DNA of 64,000 nucleotides from Arion vulgaris (taxonomy: Eukaryota; Mollusca; Gastropoda; Stylommatophora; Arionidae): NCBI GenBank assembly GCA_020796225.1, contig CM036764.1, positions 23,740,233-23,804,232 of the forward strand, in the 5' to 3' direction. The position numbers and the translations under genes are program-made. The notes under the pieces were generated by a model, which searched no databases, was not told the origin of the DNA, and saw nothing but the letters and a program-made list of their open reading frames with translations. Each line of letters begins with the position of its first letter. Position 1 is the first letter of the stretch. Below, piece by piece: positions 47,060 to 58,759 of the stretch.

Positions 47060-47305
47060 CATAGCATATTTCAAGGAAAGGGGTTCATTTGTCGGGTGAA
47101 GGTACAAGAACAAGTGGAAAACAAAACATCCAGGCCATTAGAAAAGTCTCAATTGGGTACTAGGAAAAGCACTGGGAAGTAAAGGTGGCTATAGTGATGT
47201 TGATCACATCACCCACCATGTGCAGTCAATGAAAAATATGGGCTTAACACTGTATTACCCAATATACCTCGAGGTATGAAAAAGAGTTCCTGTACTTTAC
47301 TTTTT
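47060..47305 (+). repeat. SINE family L body
   Basis: AAAGTCTCAATTGGGTAC, GGGAAGTAAAGGTGGC, GATGTTGATCACATCACCCA and AATATACCTCGAGGTATGAA. Confidence 0.65.
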
Positions 47306-47639
47306 CTACAATAGAAAGTTGATGCATTTTACCAGCTCTATAGTAAGCAAAAAATCATAATCTTTAAACTTTGCACATTTTACAACAGAATTATCAATGC
47401 TATGTAAGCTAAAGATAGAAACTTCCGGTTAGTTTTACTGTGACACTGACATGATGACATCTGAAGATCTGTTGTGCAAGTATCCAAAATGTGAGGACCA
47501 GATCAAATATATGTGATTTTCACCAATACCATTATGGTACAAGCTCTTTGTAGATACTCACAATCTCACACTGACCACTGCTTTCTTTGAATATATTCAA
47601 GTGCGAGCAATGGACTAGGCTGACATTCTGAATTCCCTA

Positions 47640-47905
47640 AGGGAGAGAGATCAAATAAATAATTCAAATAATAGTAGTAAATCTGCAATCCTAACAAAAC
47701 TTCAAAAATTCCATGTCAAATTTGGTGTAGCTAGACAAGAGCACTATACTAGTAACCATAGAAGAATAGTAAACCAACAAATAACCGGTATTGTTAGTCG
47801 CCACGCGCTGAAAGACATATTGAGGAGGATATCGGAGCACTTATGGACTAATTGGTTTGATGTGCAGTGATGTTGATCTGAGGACTAAACTAAACGTATA
47901 TTCAA
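47640..47905 (+). mobile_element. LINE C-terminal fragment (RNase H family)
   Basis: Reads LQKFHVKFGVARQEHYTSNH then RRIVNQQITGIVSRHALKDI and SEHLW. Equivalent to the tail after RNase H at 14.7 kb. Confidence 0.55.
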
Positions 47906-48363
47906 GGCATGTCTAAGAGCTATTGCAGAACAAGAAATCAATGTAGGGGAGATAATAAGAGGGTACTGTACATAATAATTGTGTATTTTAATGTTTGAAT
48001 GTTTTTCCAGATGCTTTTCGAATATTTAATTTATTTTCCCGAGTTGTCTTCTTGTGTACATTGGTTATTGACTGACAAATCAATTAGGAATCAACACACC
48101 TTGTTACATCTTTTAGTTCAACAATAACTCCTCTCCACTTTGCTCAGTCTGTGGCTACCCTTGGTAAGAGCTTTTGGACTTATTTATGGTTTTCATCTTG
48201 ACCTACATCACAGTTCTCGACAGTTCTTGACCTATGAGTTGGGTTAAATCCTACATTTTCATAAGTTTTTTCATATTATTAACAAATGTTTTCTGAGAGT
48301 TATTTTATTTTTGTAATCTGCTGGCTGAGACTTGCTATTAATCAATAAAGCAGCGTATATAAA

Positions 48364-48605
48364 TACAGGGGTCTCAATGGCGAAGTGGTTACGTCATTTG
48401 CCTGTCGTACTGGAGGTTTTTGGTTTGAATCCGGACCGTGATACATGTGCAATTTTTCATGAAATCCCTAGGATTGTTGCTGGAGCTACAGAGTTTGTGC
48501 TTTGTGTATGCTCTCTGCAGATGGTGTGCTATCTCTGCCGATAGGGATGGAGCCATATGGGTAAACCCGGTGCAGTGAAGTCAATACTTTGCCTTTGGAC
48601 ATACA
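48364..48605 (+). repeat. tRNA-derived SINE family G
   Basis: GGGGTCTCAATGGCGAAGTG (box A) and TTTGGTTTGAATCCGG (box B), then ATGAAATCCCTAGGATTGTT and GGAGCCATATGGGTAAACCC. Antisense relative at 49.7 kb. Confidence 0.7.
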
Positions 48606-49699
48606 CTCTTCCTGAAACAAATCAAAAATACAAAATTGTTGACATTTCTGGCTGTCAGATTTGGGTTTCGAAAGACTCATACATTCATTTTGCTTGTCAT
48701 TCACTGTGTGACTGAGTGTGTGATTAGTATGTTTCATTTCTGTCATCAAATATTTTACTTTGTAAATACATTGAAATCTTACATATTTGAAGATAGTACA
48801 GTCAGCATTTGACTCAGTTATTGATTTTTGTTTTATATTTTCAAATCATAAGCAAAGTAGAAACACTCTGAAACAGTTATCAACTGTACCATATATTGAT
48901 TTTTTCTTGTATAAATATGAAATCATATGACTACATCAAATGCTTAATCATACTACAGTATTTTTTTATAAAATAAATAATTTAATATACGTTGACAATT
49001 CTATGGAAAATGAACTCAAAGCTTTGTTAGAAGTGTGCTTAGAGCTGTGTTGGGACTTGACAATTCCCTAGTGTGCTTAAAGTTTTGTTGGTGTTCTACC
49101 ATGCCACCTGAGCCACCCTCCAGAATCTTTTTGTTTGTTATGTAGGGAATTTAAGCCGCGGCATACCTCTTTCAACCAAATGACAAACTTTTTATTTGTT
49201 ATATCAGAGCACGTAGGAAACAAGCATGAAAAATAAGACCTCATTTTGGAGAATCTAAGTTTTCATTGATATAATCCAACGATGAACATCCAACGTTAAT
49301 CTAGATCTCCAGAATCTGTACATCATTCCATCTTATATACTAGTCGTTGACCTTTCTCCAAACACAGGTTTTTTAAACCAACATATGGGCAAAGAAATCG
49401 TTGCATTTTTTCAAGTCATATTACTGTTGTTGCATCCTTATTGTTGAAGAAAAAGATGACAAAAATAGACAAAATATCAGACACATTTTTAGAAAGTGCA
49501 ACATTTTAAAGTCAATAAATAAGACAACATCAGCCTGAGATGAAGTAATCATATGAACAGAAAATTTAATAATCTATGTCCAGAAACAAAAAAGGACTCC
49601 ATGGAACATGCAACAGAAACATAACTGTCCAGCTATAGTCACTGTATTTAGATTGGAGATTGGCCATGATGTGGAGTTATTACAATCATTCAGGGATAT

Positions 49700-49945
49700 T
49701 CCAACTGACCAATTTTTGTCTTTAAAAAGGGTCTAAGGTGAAGGATTCATTGTACCAGGTTTCCCCCATATGGCTCAGTCCCTCATGAAAAAATGCAGAG
49801 AATGTTGCTCATAGCAGGCAAACTACGTAGCTTCAACAACAATCCTAGGGATCTCATGAAAATATTTCCCATGTGACTCGGTTAGGATTTGAACCCAAAA
49901 CCTTCAGACCTGCAGACTAACGTCTTAAACATGTTGCCATAAAAG
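49700..49945 (-). repeat. tRNA-derived SINE family G
   Basis: Antisense of the 48.4-kb copy: AACAATCCTAGGGATCTCAT and GGATTTGAACCCAAAACC (box B). Confidence 0.7.
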
Positions 49946-50134
49946 ATCAATAAATAGAAATAGAGACCAATTTTTGTGTGTGAAAACACTCATTTTGAGT
50001 GACTCAATGCGTTTTGATTCTTATTGAGAAGAAGTAGCACCAAACATGACTATTACTATGAAACTCCTCAAGAATAATCTCAGTAAGATCACTGTAATAT
50101 TTTTGTTTGTGTTATCCGGCTATATATGGCACTT

Positions 50135-50385
50135 CAGACTGATTTTTTGCGTGAAGGCTTGTTTTCCGTATCACCAATGTTCCCATCATTTAGGCGAGCC
50201 TTACTCCAACTTCACTTATAATTTAGATCCCCAAGTAAAGAGTCAGGGTTTCCTGTAGTATAACCATTTACCTTGTGTACACCGTGAATGTTTGTCCAAG
50301 CTGGTCTTGAACCCCAGAATTTCCACTGCTGGTGGGTTGTTAACATAGTGTGTTATCAACTTTGCTATCACCAACCCTACTAAAA
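50135..50385 (-). repeat. tRNA-derived SINE family B
   Basis: Antisense, nearly complete: TAATTTAGATCCCCAAGTAA, TGGTCTTGAACCCCAGAATT (box B side) and TGTTATCAACTTTGCTATCA (box A side). Confidence 0.75.
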
Positions 50386-50454
50386 TATTGAATCAGTTTA
50401 TGGAACTACAGTCCAGATTGTTTAAATCTAATAGCTCCCCAAATGCTAAAAAGG

Positions 50455-50770
50455 TTGACAATACTTCTTCTTCTGCATTCTCATTTCGGATTCTCTAATA
50501 AAGGCAGCCGTCTGCTTCAGATTATCAGCCACGCCAAATAGTTTGTCTTGGACGCTGGTGTAAGTGGGCCACCTCTTTCTTCTGTCTTGTCTGTATGCCT
50601 GATATCCTCGGACAGAGAATATGTGTTGGGGGTTAAGATGTGTTTCCTGAATACACACGTCTATTTTCTAACTGGCCAGTCTAACTGCTAGGGTCTGCTT
50701 TTTGTTGTATATTCCCTCGGTGTTCCAGTGAATTATTTTGAGTCTCATTGAGTCCAGTGGGGCATAGAAA
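50455..50770 (-). mobile_element. LINE APE-endonuclease N-terminal fragment
   Basis: Minus strand reads IIHWNTEGIYNKKQTLAVRL, then after a stop KIDVCIQETHLNPQHIFSVR and GYQAYRQDRRKR. This is the QETHL motif of the endonuclease. Confidence 0.7.
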
Positions 50771-50829
50771 TTAAGATTAAAGGAAACACACCTGTTTAGT
50801 AGATTATTACTTTTTACATGTAAATCCTC

Positions 50830-51185
50830 ATACCGACTACGAAAGTAGGAAAGAGACTACGAAATGAGGACATCAGAAGCAGAGTGGACCGAACTTCATG
50901 CACGAATACATCGAAAGACAACAAATGCAGTGGTTTGGACATTTAATGAGTATGAAATACAACCAACCACCAATAAGAGCATACAATAAAAGAGATCGGG
51001 TACTAGAGCTAAGGGAAGACCAAGAAAAGATGGATAGACAATATCAAGACCACACTACATAAACACGGATACAACACAACAAGGGCAACTCATCTAGTCC
51101 TAGAGCGCAAATTAAAGCTCCCATCCCTACGCTTAACGGCAAGAGTGGACAGCCAACTACATCTTCCACCTGGGAATAGACAATA
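50830..51185 (+). mobile_element. LINE RT C-terminal fragment
   Basis: Reads RQQMQWFGHLMSMKYNQPPI then RAYNKRDR, followed by [11 protein letters not shown] codons in another frame. Confidence 0.6.
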
Positions 51186-52870
51186 GACAATCCTCATACC
51201 TCACCAATAATGTAAATCCAATGTTATGATACCCAATAAGAGCACTGTTATATTTAGCACTCTATCTACTAAAGTATATTCTGCTACACACTAAGCAGAG
51301 CCATACCATATATTACTTTCTTCCATCACTCAATCATCACACATGTGAGATCACTCACCTTTCACCCAATTAATACTATCACTATACTGACAGTAGTTAA
51401 TTCTTGCCAGTAGTTCAGTTCATAGTTCTTTTGAACTCCATTTCAATATCAAATAATTTTCAGTTTATCATCATCACAAATATAAGCAGCATTTAGCTAG
51501 GGTGCCTGTTGTTGTTGTGTTTTTTTTGTGTGTGAATGCATGACATTTGTCACCTATAAACCCACTTGAAAGCTGACAGCTCACCTGTGATGTTGATTCA
51601 AGAAGATTTTAGTGGTAGTGAAATCATTTACTTATTGTTATATGAAATCTAGTTTTTAGCCTCCATGTTAATCAGTCATCACAGGTGAAAATATTTTAAA
51701 CCATACAAAGATTTATAATTTGTAATTCTGCCCTTATGAAACAAGTTTCTTAGTTTATTTGATACTTTTCTAAATTATACTATGATGTTATTTTTAATCT
51801 TTCTCAGCAATCAGCATGTTGGGGGGTTTTTTTTGTCAATTAATTGTTAGTAAAAACAGTTCACCAAGTATGTAGGATTGTATATAGATATAAAAACAAG
51901 TACATTTTGCACAGAATATGGGTTACCAGCACTAGTAGTTGACGTGTACATAGTAGATTTTGTGAAAAATATACCCAAAAAATAATATAGTTTTACAAAA
52001 AACAATATAGCGATGTTTTGACCAAAAAGGCCATTATCAAGCAAAGGATACAAAACAAATGAAGAGATCAAGACAGTTCTTATGACACAGATAGTCAAAC
52101 GGTAAATTCCTAACTGACCTAAAATGAAAATATGTGACTAAAAACGAAATAAATGTGGAAAAACTAGAAATGGAAAAATAAGGATAAAACAATAATAATC
52201 AAATATATACCTAAACTCTATACATTTAACATATAGACATATATTATGGAGAATAAGAAGAGACAGTGTCAAGAAGCAGGAGTGCAGTGTGTTGAGTTCA
52301 AGAGGGCGCAAGGTACCATATAAAATGATTTTCTTGAACAAATCAACTCTGATCATCCGAGGAACATGATCGGATGGCTATGACCTGGATATCGCAAGCT
52401 CCCAAATGTTCAGTTCCATTAAAATGAGTGGCTACAGGGGTCACAGAATGTATGCATACATCACGTAAGTGTTGGCCGAAATGGTCACTAAGCTTGCGGC
52501 CAGTTTTGCCTGTATATGCCTTATCACAACATTTACAAGTGATGGCGTGTATTATGTTATTGGACTATGTAAAACCATCCTCAATAACAAAAGTGGTTTT
52601 AGGAAATGATAAAGTACATGTCTGTATCACATAAGCACATGTATAGCAAGCTAACTATGCCAAAATGACTCGGGTGACTGTGTACCAACATACCCTCAAG
52701 ATTCTTGTACCCACCATAGTTTTTGAAGACTGAACTTGTTTCAGTAGGCAATAGCAGATTTTAGAGAAACGAGTGAATAGTTTTCACTATTTTTTCTGCA
52801 ATTTAGTTTGTATGATTTAAGGAGAGAAAATAATTATGCTCTTTGATCTGCCATTTAACTTGTATGATTT
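51186..52870. other. no recognised gene or repeat family
   Basis: AT-rich sequence with short poly-T runs. No coding character seen in any frame. Confidence 0.4.
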
Positions 52871-52879
52871 TGGAACATG

Positions 52880-53365
52880 AATAGTTTGTATGATTTTGAA
52901 AAAGTGAATAGTTTTTATTATTTTGGAAAAGTGAATAGTTTGTATAATTTTGAGAAAGTGAATAGTTTGTATAATTTTGAGAAAGTGAATAGTTTGTATA
53001 ATTTTGAGAAAGTGAATAGTTTGTATAATTTTGGGAAAGTAAATAGTTTTTATTATTTTGAAAAAGTGAATAGTTTGTATGATTTTGGAAAAGTGAATAG
53101 TTTGTATAATTTTGAGAAAGTGAATAGTTTGTATAATTTTGGAAAAGCGAATAGTTTGTATGATTTTGAAAAAGTGAATAGTTTTTATAATTTTGGGAAA
53201 GGGAATAGTTTGTATAATTTTGGGAAAGTGAATAGTTTTTATTATTTTGAAAAAGTGAATAGTTTGTATAATTTTGGAAAAGCGAATAGTTTGTATGATT
53301 TTGAAATAGTGAATAGTTTGTATGATTTTGGAAAAGTGAATAGTTTTTATAATTTTGAGAAAGTG
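52880..53365 (+). repeat. 27-bp minisatellite, 18 units, open in one frame
   Basis: Unit AATAGTTTGTATAATTTTGA plus GAAAGTG. As the unit is a multiple of three and lacks stops, the frame reads as 18 copies of NS(L/F)Y(N/D/Y)F(E/G)KV after an ATG at 52877. There is no splice or domain evidence that it is translated. Variant order (units 6-7-10-11 resemble 13-14-15-16) indicates block duplication. Confidence 0.9.
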
Positions 53366-53431
53366 AATTATATTCTACAAGAAATTATGTATAAATATAT
53401 AATATAATATAATACAGAATATATATACATG

Positions 53432-53553
53432 TATATATAAATCTTATTATATACTAATTTGAAGAAAACTGGACAATCTATTAGAATAACAAGGTTAAAA
53501 AGTAATAGAAGTAAAAATAGTAAAAGTGAAACTAGAAAGACTTGTATAGGGGG
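53432..53553 (-). mobile_element. truncated copy of the TTAA MITE, no ends
   Basis: Complement of the MITE interior: AAACTGGACAATCTATTAG, AATAACAAGGTTAAAAAGTA and AAACTAGAAAGACTTGTATA. Both terminal repeats are missing. Confidence 0.75.
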
Positions 53554-53554
53554 A

Positions 53555-53768
53555 AACAACTCAAATGGCACAGTGTACATCAAATGATGTTCAACGACAA
53601 TACGCTATGGTGCAGTTTGCGGCGATTGGCGAGGAAAGAGTTAACCTGCGAGCCACAGGAACCATCAGTATGCATACCCTTCGATATCTGTTGGGAGAGA
53701 CTGAGCACTTATGGGTCTGCCCAGAGAGCTGGGACGTCAGTTCTGTAACCAATAACCAATCTGTTTAA
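53555..53768 (+). mobile_element. LINE C-terminal fragment (RNase H family)
   Basis: Reads [20 protein letters not shown] then DVSSVTNNQS. Same tail as 17.75 and 23.5 kb. Confidence 0.55.
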
Positions 53769-54502
53769 TTTTTTTATTCTATTTAGTTAAATCCAAATGT
53801 TAACATTTCTCCATTGCTTGATGAAATGTGTTACTAGATATACTAGTCAAGTTATTCATTATCATGTTTCCCATATCTTGTTACATTACTACTACTACTA
53901 CTACAAATCTTCCCATCTATTATGTAAATATATATATGATATTTCGTTCTTGTTAAACATATGTTATATTTTGAGAGGGGAAAAATGCAAAACTTCTGTG
54001 GTACTCTGCTCAAATCCATGACTAGTCACATCATTTTAGATTTACAAAGAACAATATTTTTGTTTGTTTTCAGCAATATTTTATACATAAAAACTTGCAT
54101 TTCTTTCAGTGCTTATTTTTTGTTCAATTTTGTTTTATATTATTTCACCAATGTTTTCTTCCGAGCATCTCAAATAAAAATCTGTCATATACTTTGATCT
54201 AGTATCATATTTTTTTATGTTTATTAAGTCTGTTTTCATTCTGTTGTATTTGTTTTAGCCATTTGTGAGAGAAAATATAATTTATAGTTCCATTGGGCGT
54301 TCTTGTATTCTTATATAACAGTACAACTCAGTTATGAAATGAGAACTGATGTTCAGAATATTTTATCACAATTAAAAACATTGTCAATTTTAGTAAGGTC
54401 ATACCAGTTTTAGTAAGGTAACACAGATATACTCGTACCTATCTAGCTCATTGGTCAAACATTTTAAATAGCAGGGGTTGAGGGTGTTTGTAAACATACT
54501 TG

Positions 54503-54710
54503 CCAGCGTGCCCAGCGTGTTCGTAGCGCGTTGGACTGTGGGTGACTAGCCCTCTGTGTGTACGGGTTCAATTCCGTGGGCAGGCAGAAAAAGCCACAGA
54601 TTCCCCAGATTCACGGTGTTCGTGGCACCGAACCGAAGGTTACGATGTCCATGGCACCGAGCCGAAGAGCTGCTCAAGTGCTTCTGGATCGAAAAAAAAA
54701 AAAAAAAAAA
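54503..54710 (+). repeat. tRNA-derived SINE with poly(A) and perfect TSD
   Basis: Box A-like TAGCGCGTTGG, box B GGGTTCAATTCC, a GCCCA/TGGGC acceptor-like pairing, a body with two GGCACCGA(A/G)CCGAAG repeats and about 19 A. The 13-mer GTAAACATACTTG is present at 54490 and again at 54711, an exact target-site duplication. Confidence 0.88.
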
Positions 54711-54859
54711 GTAAACATACTTGATTTAGTGGCTCCCCTTCTACTCTGAGGTATATAGAGTGGATGATCCCAGTGAACTTTGGGTGTTCCTGTCAGTCCA
54801 TTTCCCTCCATGGATGTTGACTTTCAATGTTTATTTAGTTATTTTATTCCAATTCTGCA

Positions 54860-55058
54860 GACATGATCAGTTCACAATATGTTTAATCTCTGTACCAAAG
54901 GTTGGTTGCAGTGGATGTCCAATACTATCTGTCCCTCCTCATTCTGTTATACCACAGACATGAGTCATTCAGAATATATATCGTCTCTGTACCAAATGTT
55001 GGTATCAATGAATGTCCAATACCGTTGGGCCCTCTTCATTCTGGTATACTACTGATAT
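54860..55058. repeat. ~100-bp tandem duplication
   Basis: Two diverged head-to-tail copies sharing TCTCTGTACCAAA, GTTGGT, GAATGTCCAATAC-like and TCATTCTG blocks. Confidence 0.6.
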
Positions 55059-55414
55059 GACCAACCCAACCAAACTTTGCCATTTCACCCGCTGTCATTC
55101 TTTGAAATGAAGTAAGCAAAATAAAAACAACTGCATTCAAAAAGAAATATATTAAAAGATAATATAAAACAACTAACATTTTTAAATTAAAAAACTAAAG
55201 CATGCTTTGAATGTATATGTTGTGAATATTTAAAGTAAACATGAAACTGACTATTTATCATTGCATGAAGTTGTGTACAAGTTTAATGTGACATCAGACT
55301 GCATGACTTTGTGAATTTATATTCCCTTTCACTTTGTGAAACAACTTATCTGCTTTCTTGTTTTAGACTTATTGCTTCTCACAAAGGTTATCAAGGTATG
55401 AACCTCATTGTAAA

Positions 55415-55577
55415 CTATCATCAGAGTTGCCAAAAAAATGGCCTGCAAGTAATTTCTCCATACTGCTCTATCTTGGACAACTCACTCAATCTCCTCCATG
55501 GAACTGGGACCGATATTTCCTGCCTCTCTCAGCAAAATTCGTTTCAGGGTCTCCTTAGGTCAACCTCTCTTTCTTAA
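55415..55577 (-). mobile_element. LINE RT C-terminal fragment, distal part
   Basis: Continuation of the LINE piece at 56487-56640. Complement of AATTTTGCTGAGAGA and GAGAAATTACTTGCAGGCC at 25.93-26.03 kb. Split from its other half by the TTAA element. Confidence 0.75.
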
Positions 55578-56482
55578 CTGATTCAGTCCCGTGGAACACT
55601 GTAGTGCACATATTTCTTATCTGCGTGTCCCAAGCGTCTTTTAAAAGACGGCTACTATTGCGTTGAGTTTTATTAATTTTCACTCCGATTGTAGTTTTAT
55701 ATCAACCGGAAACTAAGTAGAAAGGAAGTACTAACGATAACCAAATCACAACATCGTGGTTTTGACTAGAATCAGAAGTGAAACCAAGTTTAATTTTCGT
55801 TTTCAAGTTACCCTGTGATTAAAAATAATGTCTAACAATTCAGAGTCTAGAAATGATTTGTTATCAGCTCTTTCTGCACGTTTTACAGCTGCAGAAGAGC
55901 GAGATTGGTTGCATGAAGATGTAGATACTGATAGTGAAGATAGTGAAGCTTCTGATTCTGATGACACAGAAGTTTGTGATTTAAATACGTCGATTATTAA
56001 TAATTTAAATAATACTAGTAGTGTTTCCCAACCAGCTGCGAGAGGGGCGTTGTCCCAGTCAGGTTCCAGATGGTCGTGTTGCTAATTTGAGAACAGTTAG
56101 TAAACCATATATTCCGTCAATATTTTCTTAATTTTTGTGTATTCATAAATGGATTACTTATATAAAGAGAGCAGTTACACTGACTTATTCACCATATTGT
56201 TCCTCAAGGCCCTTGGTAAGTTGGATTTTGTTCTCACAATTTCAATTAATTTTTTATTACATGCTAATATTTGTCATGCACAGTCAACACAACATTATAT
56301 TTTCGCATACAATAAATATTTTATGAAAGTACAATCATTTATCTTTAATTTGATATATAATAAGTTCAACTTTAAATCATATTTAGAAACAATATTTTAA
56401 TTTAACTAAAGTATGTGTGCAATATTTTTGAAGCAAAAAAAATAATTCCGTCCAGAGGTGAAAAAACCTGGTACTGAATCAG
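55578..56482 (+). mobile_element. 905-bp TTAA element nested in a LINE
   Basis: Terminal repeat CTGATTCAGT at the left and its complement at the right, TTAA on both outer sides. Subterminal CGTCTTTTAAAAGACG palindrome at the left; ACCTCTGGACG at the right end (minus strand), shared with the element at 36964. Encodes a short acidic ORF. Features match an internally deleted piggyBac-like transposon (inference). Confidence 0.82.
55828..56085 (+). pseudogene. piggyBac-like transposase N-terminal relic
   Basis: 85 codons from ATG: MSNNSESRNDLLSALSARFT, then the acidic stretch DVDTDSEDSEASDSDDTEVC. An acidic, Asp/Ser-rich N-terminus is usual in piggyBac transposases. The catalytic DDD domain is absent, so it cannot be active alone. 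Identity rests on acidic composition plus the TTAA context, not on a catalytic motif. Confidence 0.5.
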
Positions 56483-56486
56483 TTAA

Positions 56487-56640
56487 ACCCTTTGCATCCC
56501 ACTTCAATGCCTGCTTTGATATTCGTTGATCATTTCTTCTCAAGGTGGGCCCAACATATCTCCATCTTCTCTTTCTTATAACAGTTGTCACTAGTGGTTG
56601 ACCAGACATGTCTCTGATTTCATCACAATTTAAAGCTATG
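56487..56640 (-). mobile_element. LINE RT C-terminal fragment, proximal part
   Basis: Minus strand reads SGQPLVTTVIRKRRWRYVGP, TLRRNDQRISKQALKWDAKG. The paralogue at 25.8 kb reads [14 protein letters not shown] then [10 protein letters not shown]. Confidence 0.75.
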
Positions 56641-57539
56641 ATTGTAGGCTATGTAGGCTATTGTAGGCTATGATTGATCATAGCCTACACAAATTTGAGT
56701 TATTCTAAAACAAAATTGTAACACCATTAAAAGCCTCACTAGAATTGGCCATGCAGTATTCAGACTCTATATCAAATAAAAATATCAAATAAAAATGCCA
56801 TCATTGTCGGTGAAATCATAAACATGAAACACTGTGTGTGTTTAATTGAACTTTGGAACAAATCCATGTCTTGTTTGCCACTTTAACAACATGGAGGATG
56901 AAACAACATCTTGTAACTAAACTTTTCACACGAATATTCACTTTTTTCACAACAGGAAAAATATATTTGCAAATAAAACTATTTTTAAATAATCGAAAAT
57001 AAATTCTGCCATGCCATATAGTATATGAATGAAATGGGAGTTATCTGCCCGTTGAATTCTGTAAACAAAAACAGTGTCGGATAATATAAAATAGTAGCTG
57101 AACAGTGAAACAAAACATGCATGGACCCAAATTAGACGTTGGCGGCGTGTTTTGGCATAATGAGAGAACTGTTTTCTACGTTGGGAGCGTCGACTGGACG
57201 CAATGAGGTAACAAACTAACGAGAGTAACTTTTGATATCTGCAATAGTTACACTGATAAAATGACAATTGACAAACTATTACATAAGTGACAACAAAACA
57301 AGAACCAGAAATGACATGACCAGTATGATCTAGCGGAAGTTCTATGGAAATACTAACAGCCATACACTGATTACCTGTTTTCTTTCAAAATACTCAAGTT
57401 GGTACCTGATAGCATAGCAGAAGAAATTATAATTGCAGAGTTAAATAATCTGACCTGGGAGTTCAATCAGATAACTTTTGTTTTAATAGAAAGTAAAATT
57501 CTTTCAGGGATTTATATGCAAAAATGGGATAGCTGATAT

Positions 57540-57800
57540 CAAAGTTGACAACATTGTGTGGTAATGACCACCTGCTATGGAAATTCAGGGGTTTGAGACC
57601 AGCTTGGTCAAAAATTATTGGTGTGCACATGGTTTGCGGTTGGACTACAGGAGACCCTAATCCTTTACTTAATTATAAGTACCTCTGAAGTTGGTGTACA
57701 GCTTGCCTGAATGACAGGGGGCACTGGTGATATGTAAAGCCAAACTTCGCGCAAAAATCAGAGATGCTGTATTAGGTGCCATGACTACTCCTGAATTTTA
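57540..57800 (+). repeat. tRNA-derived SINE family B, complete copy
   Basis: Head with GATATCAAAGTTGACAACAT (box A region) and GGGGTTTGAGACC (box B), then TTAATTATAAGTACCTCTGA, GGCACTGGTGATATG and GACTACTCCTGAATTT. Defines the length of the family (~260 bp). Confidence 0.75.
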
Positions 57801-58098
57801 TCCTGCTTTTTCATTTTGAGTAGTCTGCGTAGGCAACTTGTGTGGAATCGGTTTTGTCGTCTTGCCTGTCTGCTATGCTCTGTCCATGTCTTGCCGGTGT
57901 ACAGCAGCATGGTTAGCACTATGGTCCGGTAAACTTTCAGCTTTGTGGCTACACTCCTTCCGCTCCCACACAGTAACACACAGCCTTCCAAATACAGCAC
58001 TGGCTTTGGATATCCTATTGTTGACCTCAGAGTCTATGTTTGCCAATCTGGATAGTATGCTACCAAGATAGGCAAAGTTGACAAACTGTTACAATGGG
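57785..58098 (-). mobile_element. LINE RT fragment
   Basis: Minus strand reads FVNFAYLGSILSRLANIDSE, VNNRISKASAVFGRLC, then shifted KVYRTIVLTMLLYTGKTWTE and FHTSCLRRLLKMKKQDK. Conserved post-palm RT region with a frameshift. Confidence 0.8.
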
Positions 58099-58175
58099 GA
58101 GGGGACATTACAAAGTTTATGTCGTGCAAAGTGAGCGACGGGCCGCAAAGTTTGGGAATCTATGCTCTAGAGATT
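58099..58175. mobile_element. possible hAT-type terminus
   Basis: GGGCCGCAAAGTTTGGGAA resembles the complement of the TTCCCAAACTTTGCGGCCC ends common in hAT elements. No partner end found. Confidence 0.35.
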
Positions 58176-58759
58176 GAAAACTTCAATAGATGAAATATTG
58201 TCTATATATTCAATGTTATTTCTTGTATAAATGTCATTGGATTTTTGTAGCTTACGTAGAGGTTTGTGTAGCTGCCTTTACAGTGTTGTTTCACTTGGCC
58301 AGTGAGTTTGCTGCAACAAATACATGGGGCAGTCTTAAGTATGTGGTCTGTATATGCCTGTCCACATGTACACCTGACTAAACTACCAATCTTGACTTTT
58401 GTATATGTGGCTGTGTAGTTAGTTGTATCCTGTTCTGCTGCATAGAAAAAAAAACTTATCTGCTCATGTTTTGATAGTCATCTTGTGTTAGTATTGTTGA
58501 CTTTCTGATAGATTTAATCATCCTTTTCGTTTAGTGATATCTCTATAGATGGCATTCACTTATATGAAGCTCTCAGATAAACAATTCTAGACACTGAAAT
58601 TGAACCACGACCCTTAGGTCTCTTGATACCCATCGCCTTGTCATAAATACTAGCGTTTTTAAGTCAGGGATCAGCTAGACTAACTAAATCCAACATAGAT
58701 GCAATAAAGCAAATCAAATACTAGGACAAATGGCGCCAATTTTGAAATGCAAGCATCAC

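Noticed and set aside
55361..55400. Small exon after TTGTTTTAG at about 55365
   Set aside because: Acceptor and donor-like signals exist, but the ~30-nt segment encodes nothing recognisable.
56640..56690. Hairpin GTAGGCTATGAT...ATCATAGCCTAC
   Set aside because: Short palindrome next to small direct repeats of the same word; probably replication slippage, no flanking duplication seen.
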